Source of the DNA: Haliscomenobacter sp033763495
GTDB lineage: Bacteria > Bacteroidota > Bacteroidia > Chitinophagales > Saprospiraceae
DNA length: 64,000 nucleotides
Direction: 5' to 3'
Assembly: GCF_033763495.1 (NCBI RefSeq)
Contig: NZ_JANRKL010000097.1
Span: forward strand, 1 to 64,000
Of the stretch, positions 25,695 through 34,943 are shown in pieces. The notes beneath the pieces were generated by a model. That model was not told the DNA's origin. It saw only the letters and a list, made by a program, of their open reading frames with translations, and did not search any database. Position 1 is the stretch's first letter. Each line of letters begins with the position of its first letter. Made by a program: the position numbers and the translations under genes.

Positions 25695-27350
25695 TCATTT
25701 TAGTACCGCCGGCAAAATATACTCTGACAACATTTTTGCCACCTGCGGATGCGCATAAGGCATGCCATAAGCCGTGGCCGTAACGACAATCACCAGCGGT
25801 AAATCCTTAAAAACCAGGATGTAATTCCCCCCATTGCCGGCGCAATAAAAAGCTTCGTAAGCCTTTCCATTCACCTTAAAGCTTTTATTCCAGAACAGAT
25901 AGCCATAAAATTCCCTGTCTCTTTCGGGTATTTGTTTCTGCTTGCTGAAGGACTTGTCTACCCATGCTTTGGGGATGATCTGTTGCTTGTTCCAGACCCC
26001 CCCATTTTTATAAAGCAGCCCATACTTCGCAAAATCCAGGGCATTCATCTGAATCCCACCTGCAGTATTCGGCACCTGTTGAGGGGTATATTGCCATTGG
26101 TAATTGCTAATCCCGAGGGGTTTAAACAAACGTTCAGTGGCATAGGCTTCCAGCCCACCCTTGACTTGTTTGTTTAAAATATCGCCCAAAAGCACCACTC
26201 CAGCCGTAAAATAACTCCACTCGCCTTTGGGTTTGTTGAGGTCAAAAGGTAAATCCAGGGCAAATTTCACCCAATCCGAAGTTGGGTACATGTTTTCTTC
26301 ATTTCCGGGTGATTGATCGTCGTTATCATTGCCAGCAAAGCCAGAGCTCATGGTGAGCAATTCCCGGATACTGGTGTTTTCTTTGGGCAAGCTGAAATTG
26401 GCAAATGATTTGAGTTGGTAAAAATCCTTCAAGGTTTGGTTTTCATCTTTAAGGTAGCCGTCGCGGATGGCGATTCCGCACATTGTGGAGGCAAAGGACT
26501 TCCCTACCGAGCGGGTATCGTGCAGGGAGTTGCGGTTTTTGCCATTGAAATACTCTTCGATCAACAATTTGCCATTTTTGATCACGACTACACTACTGAT
26601 TTTTTTAAAAACACCTTGATCAATGTTCCCTTTGAGCTCCTTGATTTTGTTTTGGTCAAAAAGTTCTTTTGAAACAGGAAGGCCATTGTAAGGCATCACT
26701 TTAGTCAAGCTGACGGTAGACACGTCAATTTTTGGATGCCTCAGCACTTCCAGTGCCAAATCCCCCGCCGCGATGATTTCTCCAACTTTTAACTCAGCGG
26801 AGTTTACATAAGGCCGAATTTCCATTCTGAGCAAATGTTTCCCGTCGCTCAGGGTAGCCTCTCCTCCGTTGTACAAGAATCGGTTCCAGAAAGATTCACT
26901 CCATGAGCCACCACCATTTTCATTGTCGACCAATGGTCGGTTGAGGACCATGGCGGTGTCCTGCATCCTGGCCTGTGGTGCTCCGGGCCAGAGATTACTT
27001 TGGTAGATTTGTTTGCCGTCTATCAACAAGGTGAACTGGTAATTGCCAATTTTCACGAGGGAATCAGCAGTCAGATCAGGTTGTAAACGGTGGAGGTAAT
27101 TGGTCAAAGAATTGCCCAAAAATGAGGTAAAAAAAAGGTTGCTTTTATTGGTAAGGGTATACGATTGTAGGAAATCGGCTTCCTTTAACGCTGAGATAGG
27201 AATGTATTTTGGGGTGAAAAAGACCCGACCCAGATTGTTTTGGTGCAAGGTGGTTTTTATACCTTCGGGCTTTACCAGATCGGCGACTTGCCCACATAAC
27301 CCCAAAGGCAGCAGAATACTGGCCAAAAAGAACAAACAAACAGCCTTCAT
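25695..27350 (-). CDS. Exported serine hydrolase, beta-lactamase-related
   Basis: A 551-residue protein with a signal peptide (residues 1-20, ending LGLCGQ). An N-terminal beta-rich domain of about 230 residues is followed by a class C beta-lactamase/penicillin-binding fold. The active-site SxxK is in DTRSVGKSFAS. The second motif is weaker: EWSYFTAGVVLLG has a YFT where YxN is expected. A GNGG near the end (FYCAGNGGNYILV) replaces the usual HxG. It is more likely an esterase or peptidase than an antibiotic-resistance enzyme. Preceded by a TACCTTTG promoter box. Confidence 0.85.
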   Translation of the reverse strand: MKAVCLFFLASILLPLGLCGQVADLVKPEGIKTTLHQNNLGRVFFTPKYIPISALKEADFLQSYTLTNKSNLFFTSFLGNSLTNYLHRLQPDLTADSLVKIGNYQFTLLIDGKQIYQSNLWPGAPQARMQDTAMVLNRPLVDNENGGGSWSESFWNRFLYNGGEATLSDGKHLLRMEIRPYVNSAELKVGEIIAAGDLALEVLRHPKIDVSTVSLTKVMPYNGLPVSKELFDQNKIKELKGNIDQGVFKKISSVVVIKNGKLLIEEYFNGKNRNSLHDTRSVGKSFASTMCGIAIRDGYLKDENQTLKDFYQLKSFANFSLPKENTSIRELLTMSSGFAGNDNDDQSPGNEENMYPTSDWVKFALDLPFDLNKPKGEWSYFTAGVVLLGDILNKQVKGGLEAYATERLFKPLGISNYQWQYTPQQVPNTAGGIQMNALDFAKYGLLYKNGGVWNKQQIIPKAWVDKSFSKQKQIPERDREFYGYLFWNKSFKVNGKAYEAFYCAGNGGNYILVFKDLPLVIVVTATAYGMPYAHPQVAKMLSEYILPAVLK

Positions 27351-27375
27351 TTTTTTAAGTTTGGTGATTTGACAC

Positions 27376-27383
27376 CAAAGGTA
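27376..27383 (-). promoter_or_regulatory. -7 promoter box of the serine hydrolase gene
   Basis: TACCTTTG on the minus strand, 25 nt upstream of the ATG at 27350, matching TAnnTTTG. Confidence 0.5.
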
Positions 27384-27420
27384 TTGGGAAGCTGATCAGG
27401 AAAATAGAATGAAATTAACG

Positions 27421-28230
27421 TCAAAAAAACAGCATTTTGCGGTAGGCTAGGGGACTGATGCCCATTACCTCTTTAAAACAGCGGATGAAATGGCTCTGAT
27501 CGGCAAAGCCGCAGGTAAAAGCAATGTCTGTTAGCGTTTGCTGTTGGTTGGAGATGAGGGGCAAAGATTTTTCAACCTTTATTTTTCGGAGGTATTCGCC
27601 TAAGCTGCAATGAAAATACCGCGAAAAATCCCTGGAAAGATGCCCCGGATGGATGCCTACTGCCTGGGACAATTGGGCAAGGGATATACTTTCAGCACTT
27701 TGATCGTGTAAAAACTCCCTTACTTTTTTTACCCAGGAAGGGTTGTTTTTTAAAGCTTCTTCCTGATTGCGTTGGATGCCGGACAGGGTCTCTAGCAACA
27801 ATCCCTGAATGGACAAATCGCTGGCATTGTCCTGGAGCTTGGATTCTACAAAGATTTTGTACAGCAGCAGTTTGTGTTTGGGGTTGGATACGAGGATGTT
27901 CCCTTGTAAGGTTTGCAAATCAAAAGAAAAAGCATCTACCCATTTTTGCTCTAATTCGATGTGGAACCCTCTGGTGTAACCCTTTGGTTTAATGTTGTAA
28001 TGCGGCTCCTGCCAGTTGTGAAACAAGATGGTGCCAGCCGGGCAATGATGTACTTCTTTTTTGTTGCCTTCAATCAGGTTTCCTTGCAGAATAAAGGTGA
28101 AATAAGGGTTTTCGTGATAATGCCAATCCACTTTGTCGTGGGTGTAGGCGGTGTCGGTCAGGGTGATGCCGTCCAGGTAGACTGTTTCGGTGGTCTGGCC
28201 GTAAAATTGTCCCTTGGGCAGATGGATCAT
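27421..28230 (-). CDS. AraC-family transcriptional regulator
   Basis: A 269-residue regulator. The ATG at 28230 (MIHLPKGQFYG) is chosen; the open frame extends 69 codons upstream but that part overlaps the DUF4345 gene in another frame. The N-terminal half is a cupin-like sensing domain (DWHYHENPYFTFILQG, CPAGTILFHNWQEPHYN). The C-terminal ~100 residues carry the two AraC helix-turn-helix units (ISLAQLSQAVGIHPGHLSR and LTDIAFTCGFADQSHFIRCF, ending PLAYRK). It lies 29 nt downstream of DUF4345 and is the last gene of a three-gene group. Confidence 0.9.
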   Translation of the reverse strand: MIHLPKGQFYGQTTETVYLDGITLTDTAYTHDKVDWHYHENPYFTFILQGNLIEGNKKEVHHCPAGTILFHNWQEPHYNIKPKGYTRGFHIELEQKWVDAFSFDLQTLQGNILVSNPKHKLLLYKIFVESKLQDNASDLSIQGLLLETLSGIQRNQEEALKNNPSWVKKVREFLHDQSAESISLAQLSQAVGIHPGHLSRDFSRYFHCSLGEYLRKIKVEKSLPLISNQQQTLTDIAFTCGFADQSHFIRCFKEVMGISPLAYRKMLFF

Positions 28231-28259
28231 GGATGGTAATCTTGGGTTGAAAATGGAAT

Positions 28260-28661
28260 TTATTTTGGCATTGACCGGATTCTCAAGTTCTTGATTCCCC
28301 ACAACATAAACAGGATTTCCATAACCGTACCAATTAAAAATACCACTGAAGGAATTCCATCGATGAGTATGCTTACCATTCGGCCAATTGCCAGCCCACC
28401 CATAAAAACAATGCTGCTTAGCGTGGCCCCACGCCAATGTTCTTCTTTAAAAATGCCGATGATCCAATAGACTGCAAAGCCCAAGTAAAGCCCCATCATT
28501 GCCCTGAAAACATGACTCAAATCAACACTTTCAACCTTAAAATCGAACAAAAAGGGTAAAACCTGGTTCGGGCAAAGGCCATAGCACAGCCCAACAAACC
28601 CAATAGTTAGAGATGCTATTCCCAGATGTAGATTTCTAAACTGAATGATTTGGTTAGACAT
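28260..28661 (-). CDS. DUF4345 membrane protein
   Basis: A 133-residue protein with four membrane segments (the LHLGIASLTIGFVGLCYG region, FRAMMGLYLGFAVYWIIGIF, LSSIVFMGGLAIGRMVSI and VVFLIGTVMEILFMLWGI). FRAMMGLYLGFAVYW followed by RGATLSSIVFMGGLAIGR is the DUF4345 signature. Function unknown. It begins 3 nt after the DUF1801 stop and is followed by the AraC regulator, suggesting one transcript. Confidence 0.85.
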   Translation of the reverse strand: MSNQIIQFRNLHLGIASLTIGFVGLCYGLCPNQVLPFLFDFKVESVDLSHVFRAMMGLYLGFAVYWIIGIFKEEHWRGATLSSIVFMGGLAIGRMVSILIDGIPSVVFLIGTVMEILFMLWGIKNLRIRSMPK

Positions 28662-28664
28662 TTT

Positions 28665-29084
28665 TTATTCCTTCTCCACCAGCTTCAACCAATCCTGAAT
28701 GATCTTTTGCAGCGCTCCTTGTTTTGCTTGCACATCCCCAAGGTCTTTAAAAACTGTAATCCTTCGGCCATCTTTGTAATCCCCTTCAAGTAACCCGGAT
28801 TGATCATTTACCTTGGCTCCACTTGGAAACACCAACATGATTCGGCCCTTGTGCAGGTTCATCACAATCAGTTCTCTTTTGTATTCTTTGGGGTCAAATT
28901 CCTTCATCTCGCCAGTATAGTAAAAACTGGGATTATTCCATTTTATCCTTTCACCAATTTCGGGATCGGTGCCCAAGATGATCTGGCGCAAAGTTTCAAC
29001 CACCTGAGCCAGGGCTGGCTCCAGTTTTTGGATGTGTTCACTGACTTGTTCCTGGTCGTTGAGTTTGGCTTTCATGTTTGGCAT
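28665..29084 (-). CDS. DUF1801 (YdhG-like) protein
   Basis: A 139-residue cytoplasmic protein of the DUF1801 fold: VVETLRQIILGTDPEIGERI, then WNNPSFYYTGEM and RELIVMNLHKGRIMLVFPSG, and a C-terminal helix. The fold resembles frataxin-independent iron-binding YdhG proteins, but function is not established. An internal ATG at 29075 is also possible as start. First gene of the DUF1801-DUF4345-AraC group. Confidence 0.85.
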   Translation of the reverse strand: MPNMKAKLNDQEQVSEHIQKLEPALAQVVETLRQIILGTDPEIGERIKWNNPSFYYTGEMKEFDPKEYKRELIVMNLHKGRIMLVFPSGAKVNDQSGLLEGDYKDGRRITVFKDLGDVQAKQGALQKIIQDWLKLVEKE

Positions 29085-29231
29085 TTTATTGAAAAAGTTG
29101 TTTGGGTAAAACTATTAAAAACTTTTCGTTTTGTAAATGTTGATTTTAAATCTTTACTGGCTTTAATTCTTCAGTTTAACCTATCCAAAGCAGGTTTTTA
29201 TTTTTAGGGTCAGTTCCCTTAATTTTTCCTT

Positions 29232-29438
29232 ATACTACTGGACATTTTACTCGGAGGACATGAATTGCCACGTGCTTTAGCGCGTGGTTAGCAGGATTTT
29301 TTAAAAATGGGCTTTAGCCCTCCCTGAAAAATTGATGCCAGGACTAAAGTCCATCAAAAAGGCAATCTCCATCCACGCGCTAAAGAACGTGGCAATTCAT
29401 ATCCTCCGCTTCTGAAATACAAAAATGTCCGGTAGTAT
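29232..29438. repeat. 207-bp REP/MITE-like inverted-repeat element
   Basis: Fills most of the 378-bp gap between the DUF1801 and FtsX genes. Ends are ATACTACTGG and CCGGTAGTAT (9 of 10 paired). Inside, ATGAATTGCCACGTGCTTTA and its inverse on the right arm match over about 36 bp with two differences. The centre has the palindrome GGGCTTTAGCCC (29309-29320) and GGACTAAAGTCC (29341-29352). Such sequences are typical of REP elements mobilised by RAYT/Y1 transposases; no transposase is in the window. Confidence 0.8.
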
Positions 29439-29462
29439 GGTTTTCCTTTATCCTTTTGGCTT

Positions 29463-31895
29463 TCATTCGGCCCGTAAGCTCTCCACCGGATTGGCTATTG
29501 CGGCCTTCACCGATTGAAAACCAACCGTCAAAAATGCAACCAGCACTGCAGCAGCGCCCGCAAGGGCAAACATCCACCATTGCAGGTCAATCCGGTAGGC
29601 AAAACCAGTCAGCCATTGTTGCATGAAATAATAGGCAATGGGTGAGGCAATGATGATGGCAATGACAACCAATTTCAAAAAATCTTTGGTCAAAAGCGCC
29701 GTGATGCCTGCAACCGACGCGCCGAGGACTTTGCGGATGCCAATTTCTTTGGTGCGATTAATTGTCGAAAGGGCAGCCAAACCAAACAAACCCAAACAGG
29801 CCAAAAATACCGCAATACCACCTGCCCAACCAATGGTTTTGCTCATACGGGATTCGGCCACATAAACCTTCTGGAGGTTTTCATCCAGAAAGGTATAGCG
29901 GAAAGGCAAAACTGGCTCGGCCTTGCTCCAGGCTGCCTGAATCTGACTGAGCGCTTGCTGAGGGTCGCCAGGAGCGATGCGCACAAAAAACTGTTGGGGC
30001 AAACGGCCATGAGCCATAAACAACATCGGGTATAATTTCTCGTGGAGCGAACGGAAATGGTAATCTTGCACTACCCCAATCACCACGGGATTGCGGGTGG
30101 GGTCGGCCACATTGTAGCCAGTGAGTACCTGGCCGATGGCAGTTTCATTGGTCCAGCCGAAATTACGTACCGCAGCCTCGTTGAGGATAACCGAAGTCAC
30201 CGTGTTCTGTATCCGCTTGGGGTCAAAATTTCGTCCGGATATCAAGGGGAGTTTCAGCACGCTGAGGTATTCTGCGTCGATAAAATGTTCAAAAATATCG
30301 GTGGTTTTTCCATGATATTCAAAGCGGGTATTGCCCGCGATGGCACCTGCTCCGAGCGAAAATTCCGCTCCGCTGATCCCTTCAATTTTCGGCTGATTGA
30401 CCAGTGATTGACGTAATCGGGCCAGGGTTTTAGCAGGGTCGGTCGTACCGTTGGCACTGACCACCACAACGTTTTCTTGATCAAAACCCAGGTCTTTTGA
30501 GCGCAAGAAATTCATCTGCCACAGCATGATGAACGTACAGGCCATGAAGCCAACCGAAAGCACAAACTGAAAAGTGACCAGGGATTTGGTGAACCAGTTT
30601 TCGCCTCCAATTTTCAATTTGCTTTTTAAGGTTTCGAGTGGCGAAAAACCCGACAACACAAAGGCCGGATAAATGCCCGCCAAAACACCAACCAGCAAGG
30701 CCAGCCCGGGGATCAGCCCAAAAAGCTCGGGAAATTGTTGGAAATCAAAAGTCAATTGTTTGTCAGACAATTGATTGAAGACAGGTAAAAGCATCGCAGC
30801 TAAGGCTATGCCCAGGATGGTTGAAAAACAACTGAGCAAAATAGCCTCCACCAGGTACTGCCTGGAGAGTTGTCCCCGGCTCGCTCCCACGATTTTGCGC
30901 ACCCCAATTTCACGCGCCCGGCCTGCGGAACGCCCAATGGAAAGCGTGGTAAAATTGATACAGGCAATGAGCAAAATGATGCCGCCGATGGCCAGCAAAA
31001 TCATCGATAAGGAGGGATTTACACCTAAATTTGGGTCGTGGTGCAGTGATTGAATGGGCAAGAGCCCAAAGGTGACGGGTGGCTCGGGTTTGTTCCACAG
31101 ACCAGCGCTGCGGAGCGACTTTTCTACATCGGGGTAATATTTTCCAAAAAACTGATCCATACGAGCCTGGTTATTGGCCAAACCAGAGCCAGGGCGCAAT
31201 TCAACAAAGGTTTGCATCGACAATTGGGCCCAGTCCGTTGCGGCGGCCTTACCGCGTTCAGTGGTGGCGAATTTTTCAAAAGGCATTAAAATGCCAAACT
31301 GAAGGCTCGAATTGGAGGGTAAATCCTTTACAACGGAAGACACGGTAAATGGCTCAAATTGAGTGCCTCCCGCCGCGTTAATTTCCAGGGTTTTGCCCAT
31401 TGGATTGGACTCACCAAATAGTTTTTGCGCCATTTTTTCGCTTAAAACCACGTTGTTGGCTGAACTGAGCGCGGAGTTTGCATTCCCGTATAAAAAAGGA
31501 AAGTCAAACATTTGGAAAAACGCCGGGTCGACAAAGCTGGCCGGTTCTTCTACCACTCCGTTCGGGGTACGCAGCAAAAAACTTTCCCCTGCACCTTGCA
31601 ATCGCGCGAAGCGTGCTACATCAGGCAAATCGGCTTTCAAGGCTGGCCCAAGCGGCATCGGCAAATTGCTCATTTTTTGAGCGGGCTGGCCACTAATTTC
31701 ACCGATGGCTTCATAAACCGCAAATAAGCGATCTGCCTTGGCATGAAAACGGTCGAAACTGTATTCGTTGATGACGTCCAGCAAAAACAGTGCGAAACAA
31801 GCCAAACCGACGGAAAGGCCTACAATGTTGATGACGGAGATGGCCTTATTTTTCCACAAGGAACGGAAGGCGATGGTGAGGTAATTTTGGATCAT
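29463..31895 (-). CDS. MacB/FtsX-type ABC transporter permease
   Basis: An 810-residue permease with two MacB-PCD plus FtsX halves, the common Bacteroidota form. It opens with MIQNYLTIAFRSLWKNKA and VINIVGLSVGLACFALFLLD (first helix), then a large periplasmic domain (~45-280). The first FtsX unit has AREIGVRKIVGASRGQLSRQ (~330). The second half repeats this with KEIGIRKVLGASVAGITALL (~720) and three final helices. The ATPase subunit is not adjacent. These permeases move or extract lipoproteins, peptides or drugs; substrate unknown. Single gene here. Confidence 0.92.
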   Translation of the reverse strand: MIQNYLTIAFRSLWKNKAISVINIVGLSVGLACFALFLLDVINEYSFDRFHAKADRLFAVYEAIGEISGQPAQKMSNLPMPLGPALKADLPDVARFARLQGAGESFLLRTPNGVVEEPASFVDPAFFQMFDFPFLYGNANSALSSANNVVLSEKMAQKLFGESNPMGKTLEINAAGGTQFEPFTVSSVVKDLPSNSSLQFGILMPFEKFATTERGKAAATDWAQLSMQTFVELRPGSGLANNQARMDQFFGKYYPDVEKSLRSAGLWNKPEPPVTFGLLPIQSLHHDPNLGVNPSLSMILLAIGGIILLIACINFTTLSIGRSAGRAREIGVRKIVGASRGQLSRQYLVEAILLSCFSTILGIALAAMLLPVFNQLSDKQLTFDFQQFPELFGLIPGLALLVGVLAGIYPAFVLSGFSPLETLKSKLKIGGENWFTKSLVTFQFVLSVGFMACTFIMLWQMNFLRSKDLGFDQENVVVVSANGTTDPAKTLARLRQSLVNQPKIEGISGAEFSLGAGAIAGNTRFEYHGKTTDIFEHFIDAEYLSVLKLPLISGRNFDPKRIQNTVTSVILNEAAVRNFGWTNETAIGQVLTGYNVADPTRNPVVIGVVQDYHFRSLHEKLYPMLFMAHGRLPQQFFVRIAPGDPQQALSQIQAAWSKAEPVLPFRYTFLDENLQKVYVAESRMSKTIGWAGGIAVFLACLGLFGLAALSTINRTKEIGIRKVLGASVAGITALLTKDFLKLVVIAIIIASPIAYYFMQQWLTGFAYRIDLQWWMFALAGAAAVLVAFLTVGFQSVKAAIANPVESLRAE

Positions 31896-31976
31896 ATCAA
31901 TAGCCTACACAAGCAATGTGCCAAGTAATCAAGGCAATGATAATGAATATTTTAAAATAATTTTATACAAAAAAAT

Positions 31977-32011
31977 GTCCGAAACTGAACTGGACGTGTT
32001 CAATTTCGGAC
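31977..32011 (-). terminator. Intrinsic terminator of the maleate-isomerase-like/YrdC operon
   Basis: On the minus strand, GTCCGAAATTGAAC pairs with GTTCAGTTTCGGAC (14-bp stem, one mismatch, 7-nt loop) and is followed directly by ATTTTTTTGT. It lies 25 nt after the stop of the YrdC-like gene, a textbook Rho-independent terminator. Confidence 0.88.
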
Positions 32012-32035
32012 GAAAGGATGTGACATAATCTTCAA

Positions 32036-32755
32036 TTAGGCAAAAGATAAACTTTCAGCAAACAACCTTTCCGGTAAACGACGCATAATGGCTTCCTCGC
32101 CTGGGCCATGTCGCTCGATGGTTGCCTGATCGTCCTTAAAGTAAAAAATGGGATAGGAGCCATTCTCTCCTTGAGCTGCTTCACAACGAATCACCAGTGA
32201 TAAGTGACGCTGCCGGGCAAAACGATAGGCGCGATCCCAATCGGTGATGGATCCCAGGCTGTCACCACTCAGATTGGCACTGGTGCAGAGGGGCGCGCTG
32301 AATGTATGCCCACAAAAGAGTGCAGGATCGGCCTGATGCGCAAAGCTTTGCTCAACAGCTTTAAATAAATCCCGATGGGGGCCGTCTACCAAAACGCCTT
32401 GGTGGGTTCCTGCCCGCACTGTAGCAGAATTAAAGCTGGAGCGCCCAATCGCAAAACGAATAAAAGCCCCTGTCAAGCGGTTTAAATCTTCCGCCTGCTG
32501 CAGTTCATGGGGCAATGATCCTGGACTGGCCAGCGCATGGAATTTTTGAATGTCGCCAATTGCGGTGCCGTAGTTTTTTTGTGGCAAGCGCAATTTGGTC
32601 TGGTTGAGGCTTTCTACGCCTTTTTGGGTGGCAGGTGCCAGCAGGACAAATACAGCGGGCATTTGCAGGAGCAGCACCCCTTCTTTGGAATGCAGGGCTT
32701 CCAGCGCTGCGGGAATGGCTTCTTGATCGAGGATTGATATTTCGCGCAATTTCAT
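32036..32755 (-). CDS. Divergent YrdC/Sua5-domain protein
   Basis: A 239-residue protein of the Sua5-YciO-YrdC fold. The C-terminal half is clear (APLCTSANLSGDSLGSITDW, with the family SANxSG motif). The N-terminal half is aberrant: instead of the PTDTVYGL entry and KxRP ATP site of threonylcarbamoyl-AMP synthases it has VLLLQMPAVFVLLAPATQ and TKLRLPQKNYGTAIGD. It is therefore not likely to make the tRNA t6A intermediate and may use another acyl-adenylate. It begins 11 nt after the maleate-isomerase-like gene and ends at a strong terminator. Confidence 0.7.
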   Translation of the reverse strand: MKLREISILDQEAIPAALEALHSKEGVLLLQMPAVFVLLAPATQKGVESLNQTKLRLPQKNYGTAIGDIQKFHALASPGSLPHELQQAEDLNRLTGAFIRFAIGRSSFNSATVRAGTHQGVLVDGPHRDLFKAVEQSFAHQADPALFCGHTFSAPLCTSANLSGDSLGSITDWDRAYRFARQRHLSLVIRCEAAQGENGSYPIFYFKDDQATIERHGPGEEAIMRRLPERLFAESLSFA

Positions 32756-32766
32756 CTTATTGGGTT

Positions 32767-33567
32767 TTAGTTAGTGGAGGAAATGAGGAGTTCAGGGCGG
32801 GCAGTGCCATTCAGTAGTGCACCATATTGATGGATTCCGGGGTGGAGTCCCAATTTTTTTAAGGCCTGAAATACAGTAGCTGAAGCAGCCGTAATGACCC
32901 GAATGCCCGTGCGCCGTTCGGCTTCTGCCAAAACTGGAAGTGAAGGCATCTGCACACATGCCGAAAGCACAATGGTATCTATGCTATGGGGAATGTTGTC
33001 GAGCAATTGGAGCAAATGTTCGGGATTCAATCGACCAACTGCTGCATTGTCGGCTACACTCAAAGACTGAGCGGAAACGACGTCTAAGCCTTCCTGCTGT
33101 AGATAAGCACAAACTTTGTCTGTCAAGGCGGGCATATAAGGCGCGATTAAACCAATGCGACCAGCATTCAGCTCTTGTAAGGTGTCGACCAATGCGCCTG
33201 CGCTTGTCAGTACTGGCGCCGCAATACCTACTTCTAGCAGTGTTTTTTTGAGTCGGGCTTCCGAACGCCGATGGGCACCTGGCCCTTCAACCATGATGGC
33301 AACCAAACAGGCATAAAGGGCAATATCGATCGAGGCATCGGCCAACTCTAAGGCAGCGCGATCAGCCTGGGTATTCATGGCCAGGAGCTCTTGGGGATCC
33401 ACTCGCTTCATGCGCACACGACTGGAATGGAAACTGAATCGTTCGGGCAGGGAGCTTTCTCTGGCCTTAAAAAGACAGGGAACTTCCTGTTCCATCGTTA
33501 CATTGGAACTGGGTACAATCATCCCGATGCGGATCGGATCGGTGTGGGTTTGAGATGTAGGGTTCAT
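32767..33567 (-). CDS. Maleate cis-trans isomerase/Asp-Glu racemase superfamily enzyme
   Basis: A 266-residue enzyme. The start motif GMIVPSSNVTMEQEVP and the two catalytic cysteine sites, YACLVAIMVEG in the N-lobe and VLSACVQMPSLPVL in the C-lobe, match maleate isomerase and arylmalonate decarboxylase relatives. Maleate isomerase converts maleate to fumarate through a cysteine adduct. Without the rest of a nicotinate or maleate pathway nearby the substrate is uncertain. It is the first gene of a two-gene operon with the divergent YrdC-domain gene. Confidence 0.82.
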   Translation of the reverse strand: MNPTSQTHTDPIRIGMIVPSSNVTMEQEVPCLFKARESSLPERFSFHSSRVRMKRVDPQELLAMNTQADRAALELADASIDIALYACLVAIMVEGPGAHRRSEARLKKTLLEVGIAAPVLTSAGALVDTLQELNAGRIGLIAPYMPALTDKVCAYLQQEGLDVVSAQSLSVADNAAVGRLNPEHLLQLLDNIPHSIDTIVLSACVQMPSLPVLAEAERRTGIRVITAASATVFQALKKLGLHPGIHQYGALLNGTARPELLISSTN

Positions 33568-33664
33568 GGTGAAAAATCTAGGTGGTTAAAAGGTGTACCC
33601 TGACATGTGTCGCAGGAATTTAATCCGTACCCAAGATTTTCCATTTTTTTTAAGATGGCTGAAT

Positions 33665-34939
33665 TTACCTGGCCTGTGACACCACCGGATAACTATACGC
33701 AATCCCCATCGCCACACTATTAAAATTGTCCCCGGATTTGATTTTTTCTGGGCCAAATAACCTGCTGAAAATGTTGCTGAGTGGTCGGACGTAAGAAGTG
33801 CCACCCGTCATAAAGACCGTATCGATGGCTGCAAAATCAATGTTCTGGCTCTGCAAAAACGCTTGCAAGTAAGCCTCAATTCTAGCCACATTTTTGTGGA
33901 TGATTACCGATTCAAAGTCTTCGATGGTAATGGATTCATCAATCTTGATGTCCATCTCATGAAAGGCAAAAGTGGAGAGGTCTTGATCGGTTAAGCCGAA
34001 TTTTGACCTTTCAATTTGTTTGAAGAGGATATAACCCAGATTTTTTTCAATCAAGGTGAGCAGGTTTTTTACCCGATAATCCCGTCCTGAAGCAAAGTAG
34101 GATTTGTTGATGGTGTTGCGCCATTTGTAAGTGTCCAGGAAGTTCATTTTTTCCCAGGAACAAATGTTGGTAAAATAGGAAAGGGGCAGGTCAATCCATT
34201 TTCCTTCCCCTAGTTTTTCTTTCACCCCCCGGCCAAAATGGGGAGTGCCCCGGTGCCACATGATGTCGGAATCAAAACTGTCACCGCCGATGTAGATGCC
34301 GCCTTTGGCGATCATGTCGCCACTGCGGTCGGGATTGTGGATGGCCTCGGGCTTGAGTTTCATGATGGAAAAATCCGAGGTGCCCCCACCAAAGTCGGCT
34401 ACGAGTACCAGTTCTTCTTTGCTGATCTGTCGCTCGTAAGTGAATGCGGCCCCTATGGGCTCCATTTGAAAATAAAAGGTCTCAAATCCGGCAATCCGCA
34501 CGGCCTTGGCCAGGCGCTCCTGGGCAAGTTGGTCTTTTTCAGGGTTTTCATCAAATACCACAGGGCGGCCAATCACGGCTGTGGTGATGTTGCTGCCCAA
34601 AAAATTGTCGGCTTGTTTTTTTAAGTGGAGCAGAATCAAGGCAACCAGGTCCTCGGCTTTGTAGAGTTTGCTGAAAATCCGGGTACCCAGGAAACTTTTA
34701 TTCGGCAGCACCCGCTTGATGGATTTCATAAACCGGCCTTGCATGCGACTTTCTACGTAGCCTTCCACGGCTGTTTCACCAACAGAATAAGTGAGTGGAG
34801 CATTGGGAATTTGAGCGTCTGGAAAAAACAACAGGGATGGGGTGGTGAAAATTTTCAGCACGCTGTTCGTTCGGGTGTCCAGGATGGCTAAAGCCGAGTT
34901 GGTGGTGCCAAAGTCGATGCCGTAGATAAAATGATTCAT
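33665..34939 (-). CDS. Hsp70-like ATPase (YegD type)
   Basis: A 424-residue actin-fold ATPase of the Hsp70 superfamily without a substrate-binding domain. It has FIYGIDFGTTNSALAI (phosphate 1), LVLVADFGGGTSDFSIM (phosphate 2) and DTVFMTGGTSYVRPL (adenosine). The length and the missing peptide-binding part point to the YegD group. Its clients are unknown. The ATG at 34939 is fixed by the N-terminal motif and follows a TACCTTTG box by only 4 nt, suggesting a leaderless mRNA. Confidence 0.9.
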   Translation of the reverse strand: MNHFIYGIDFGTTNSALAILDTRTNSVLKIFTTPSLLFFPDAQIPNAPLTYSVGETAVEGYVESRMQGRFMKSIKRVLPNKSFLGTRIFSKLYKAEDLVALILLHLKKQADNFLGSNITTAVIGRPVVFDENPEKDQLAQERLAKAVRIAGFETFYFQMEPIGAAFTYERQISKEELVLVADFGGGTSDFSIMKLKPEAIHNPDRSGDMIAKGGIYIGGDSFDSDIMWHRGTPHFGRGVKEKLGEGKWIDLPLSYFTNICSWEKMNFLDTYKWRNTINKSYFASGRDYRVKNLLTLIEKNLGYILFKQIERSKFGLTDQDLSTFAFHEMDIKIDESITIEDFESVIIHKNVARIEAYLQAFLQSQNIDFAAIDTVFMTGGTSYVRPLSNIFSRLFGPEKIKSGDNFNSVAMGIAYSYPVVSQAR

Positions 34940-34943
34940 GGGG

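Noticed and set aside
25695..27350. Antibiotic-resistance beta-lactamase
   Set aside because: The YxN and HxG motifs are altered and there is a large extra N-terminal domain; it fits the general serine hydrolase group better.
28231..28437. 69-codon N-terminal extension of the AraC regulator
   Set aside because: It overlaps the DUF4345 gene in another frame and has no resemblance to AraC sensing domains.
29463..31895. Complete efflux transporter
   Set aside because: Only the permease is present; no ATPase or membrane-fusion protein gene is adjacent.
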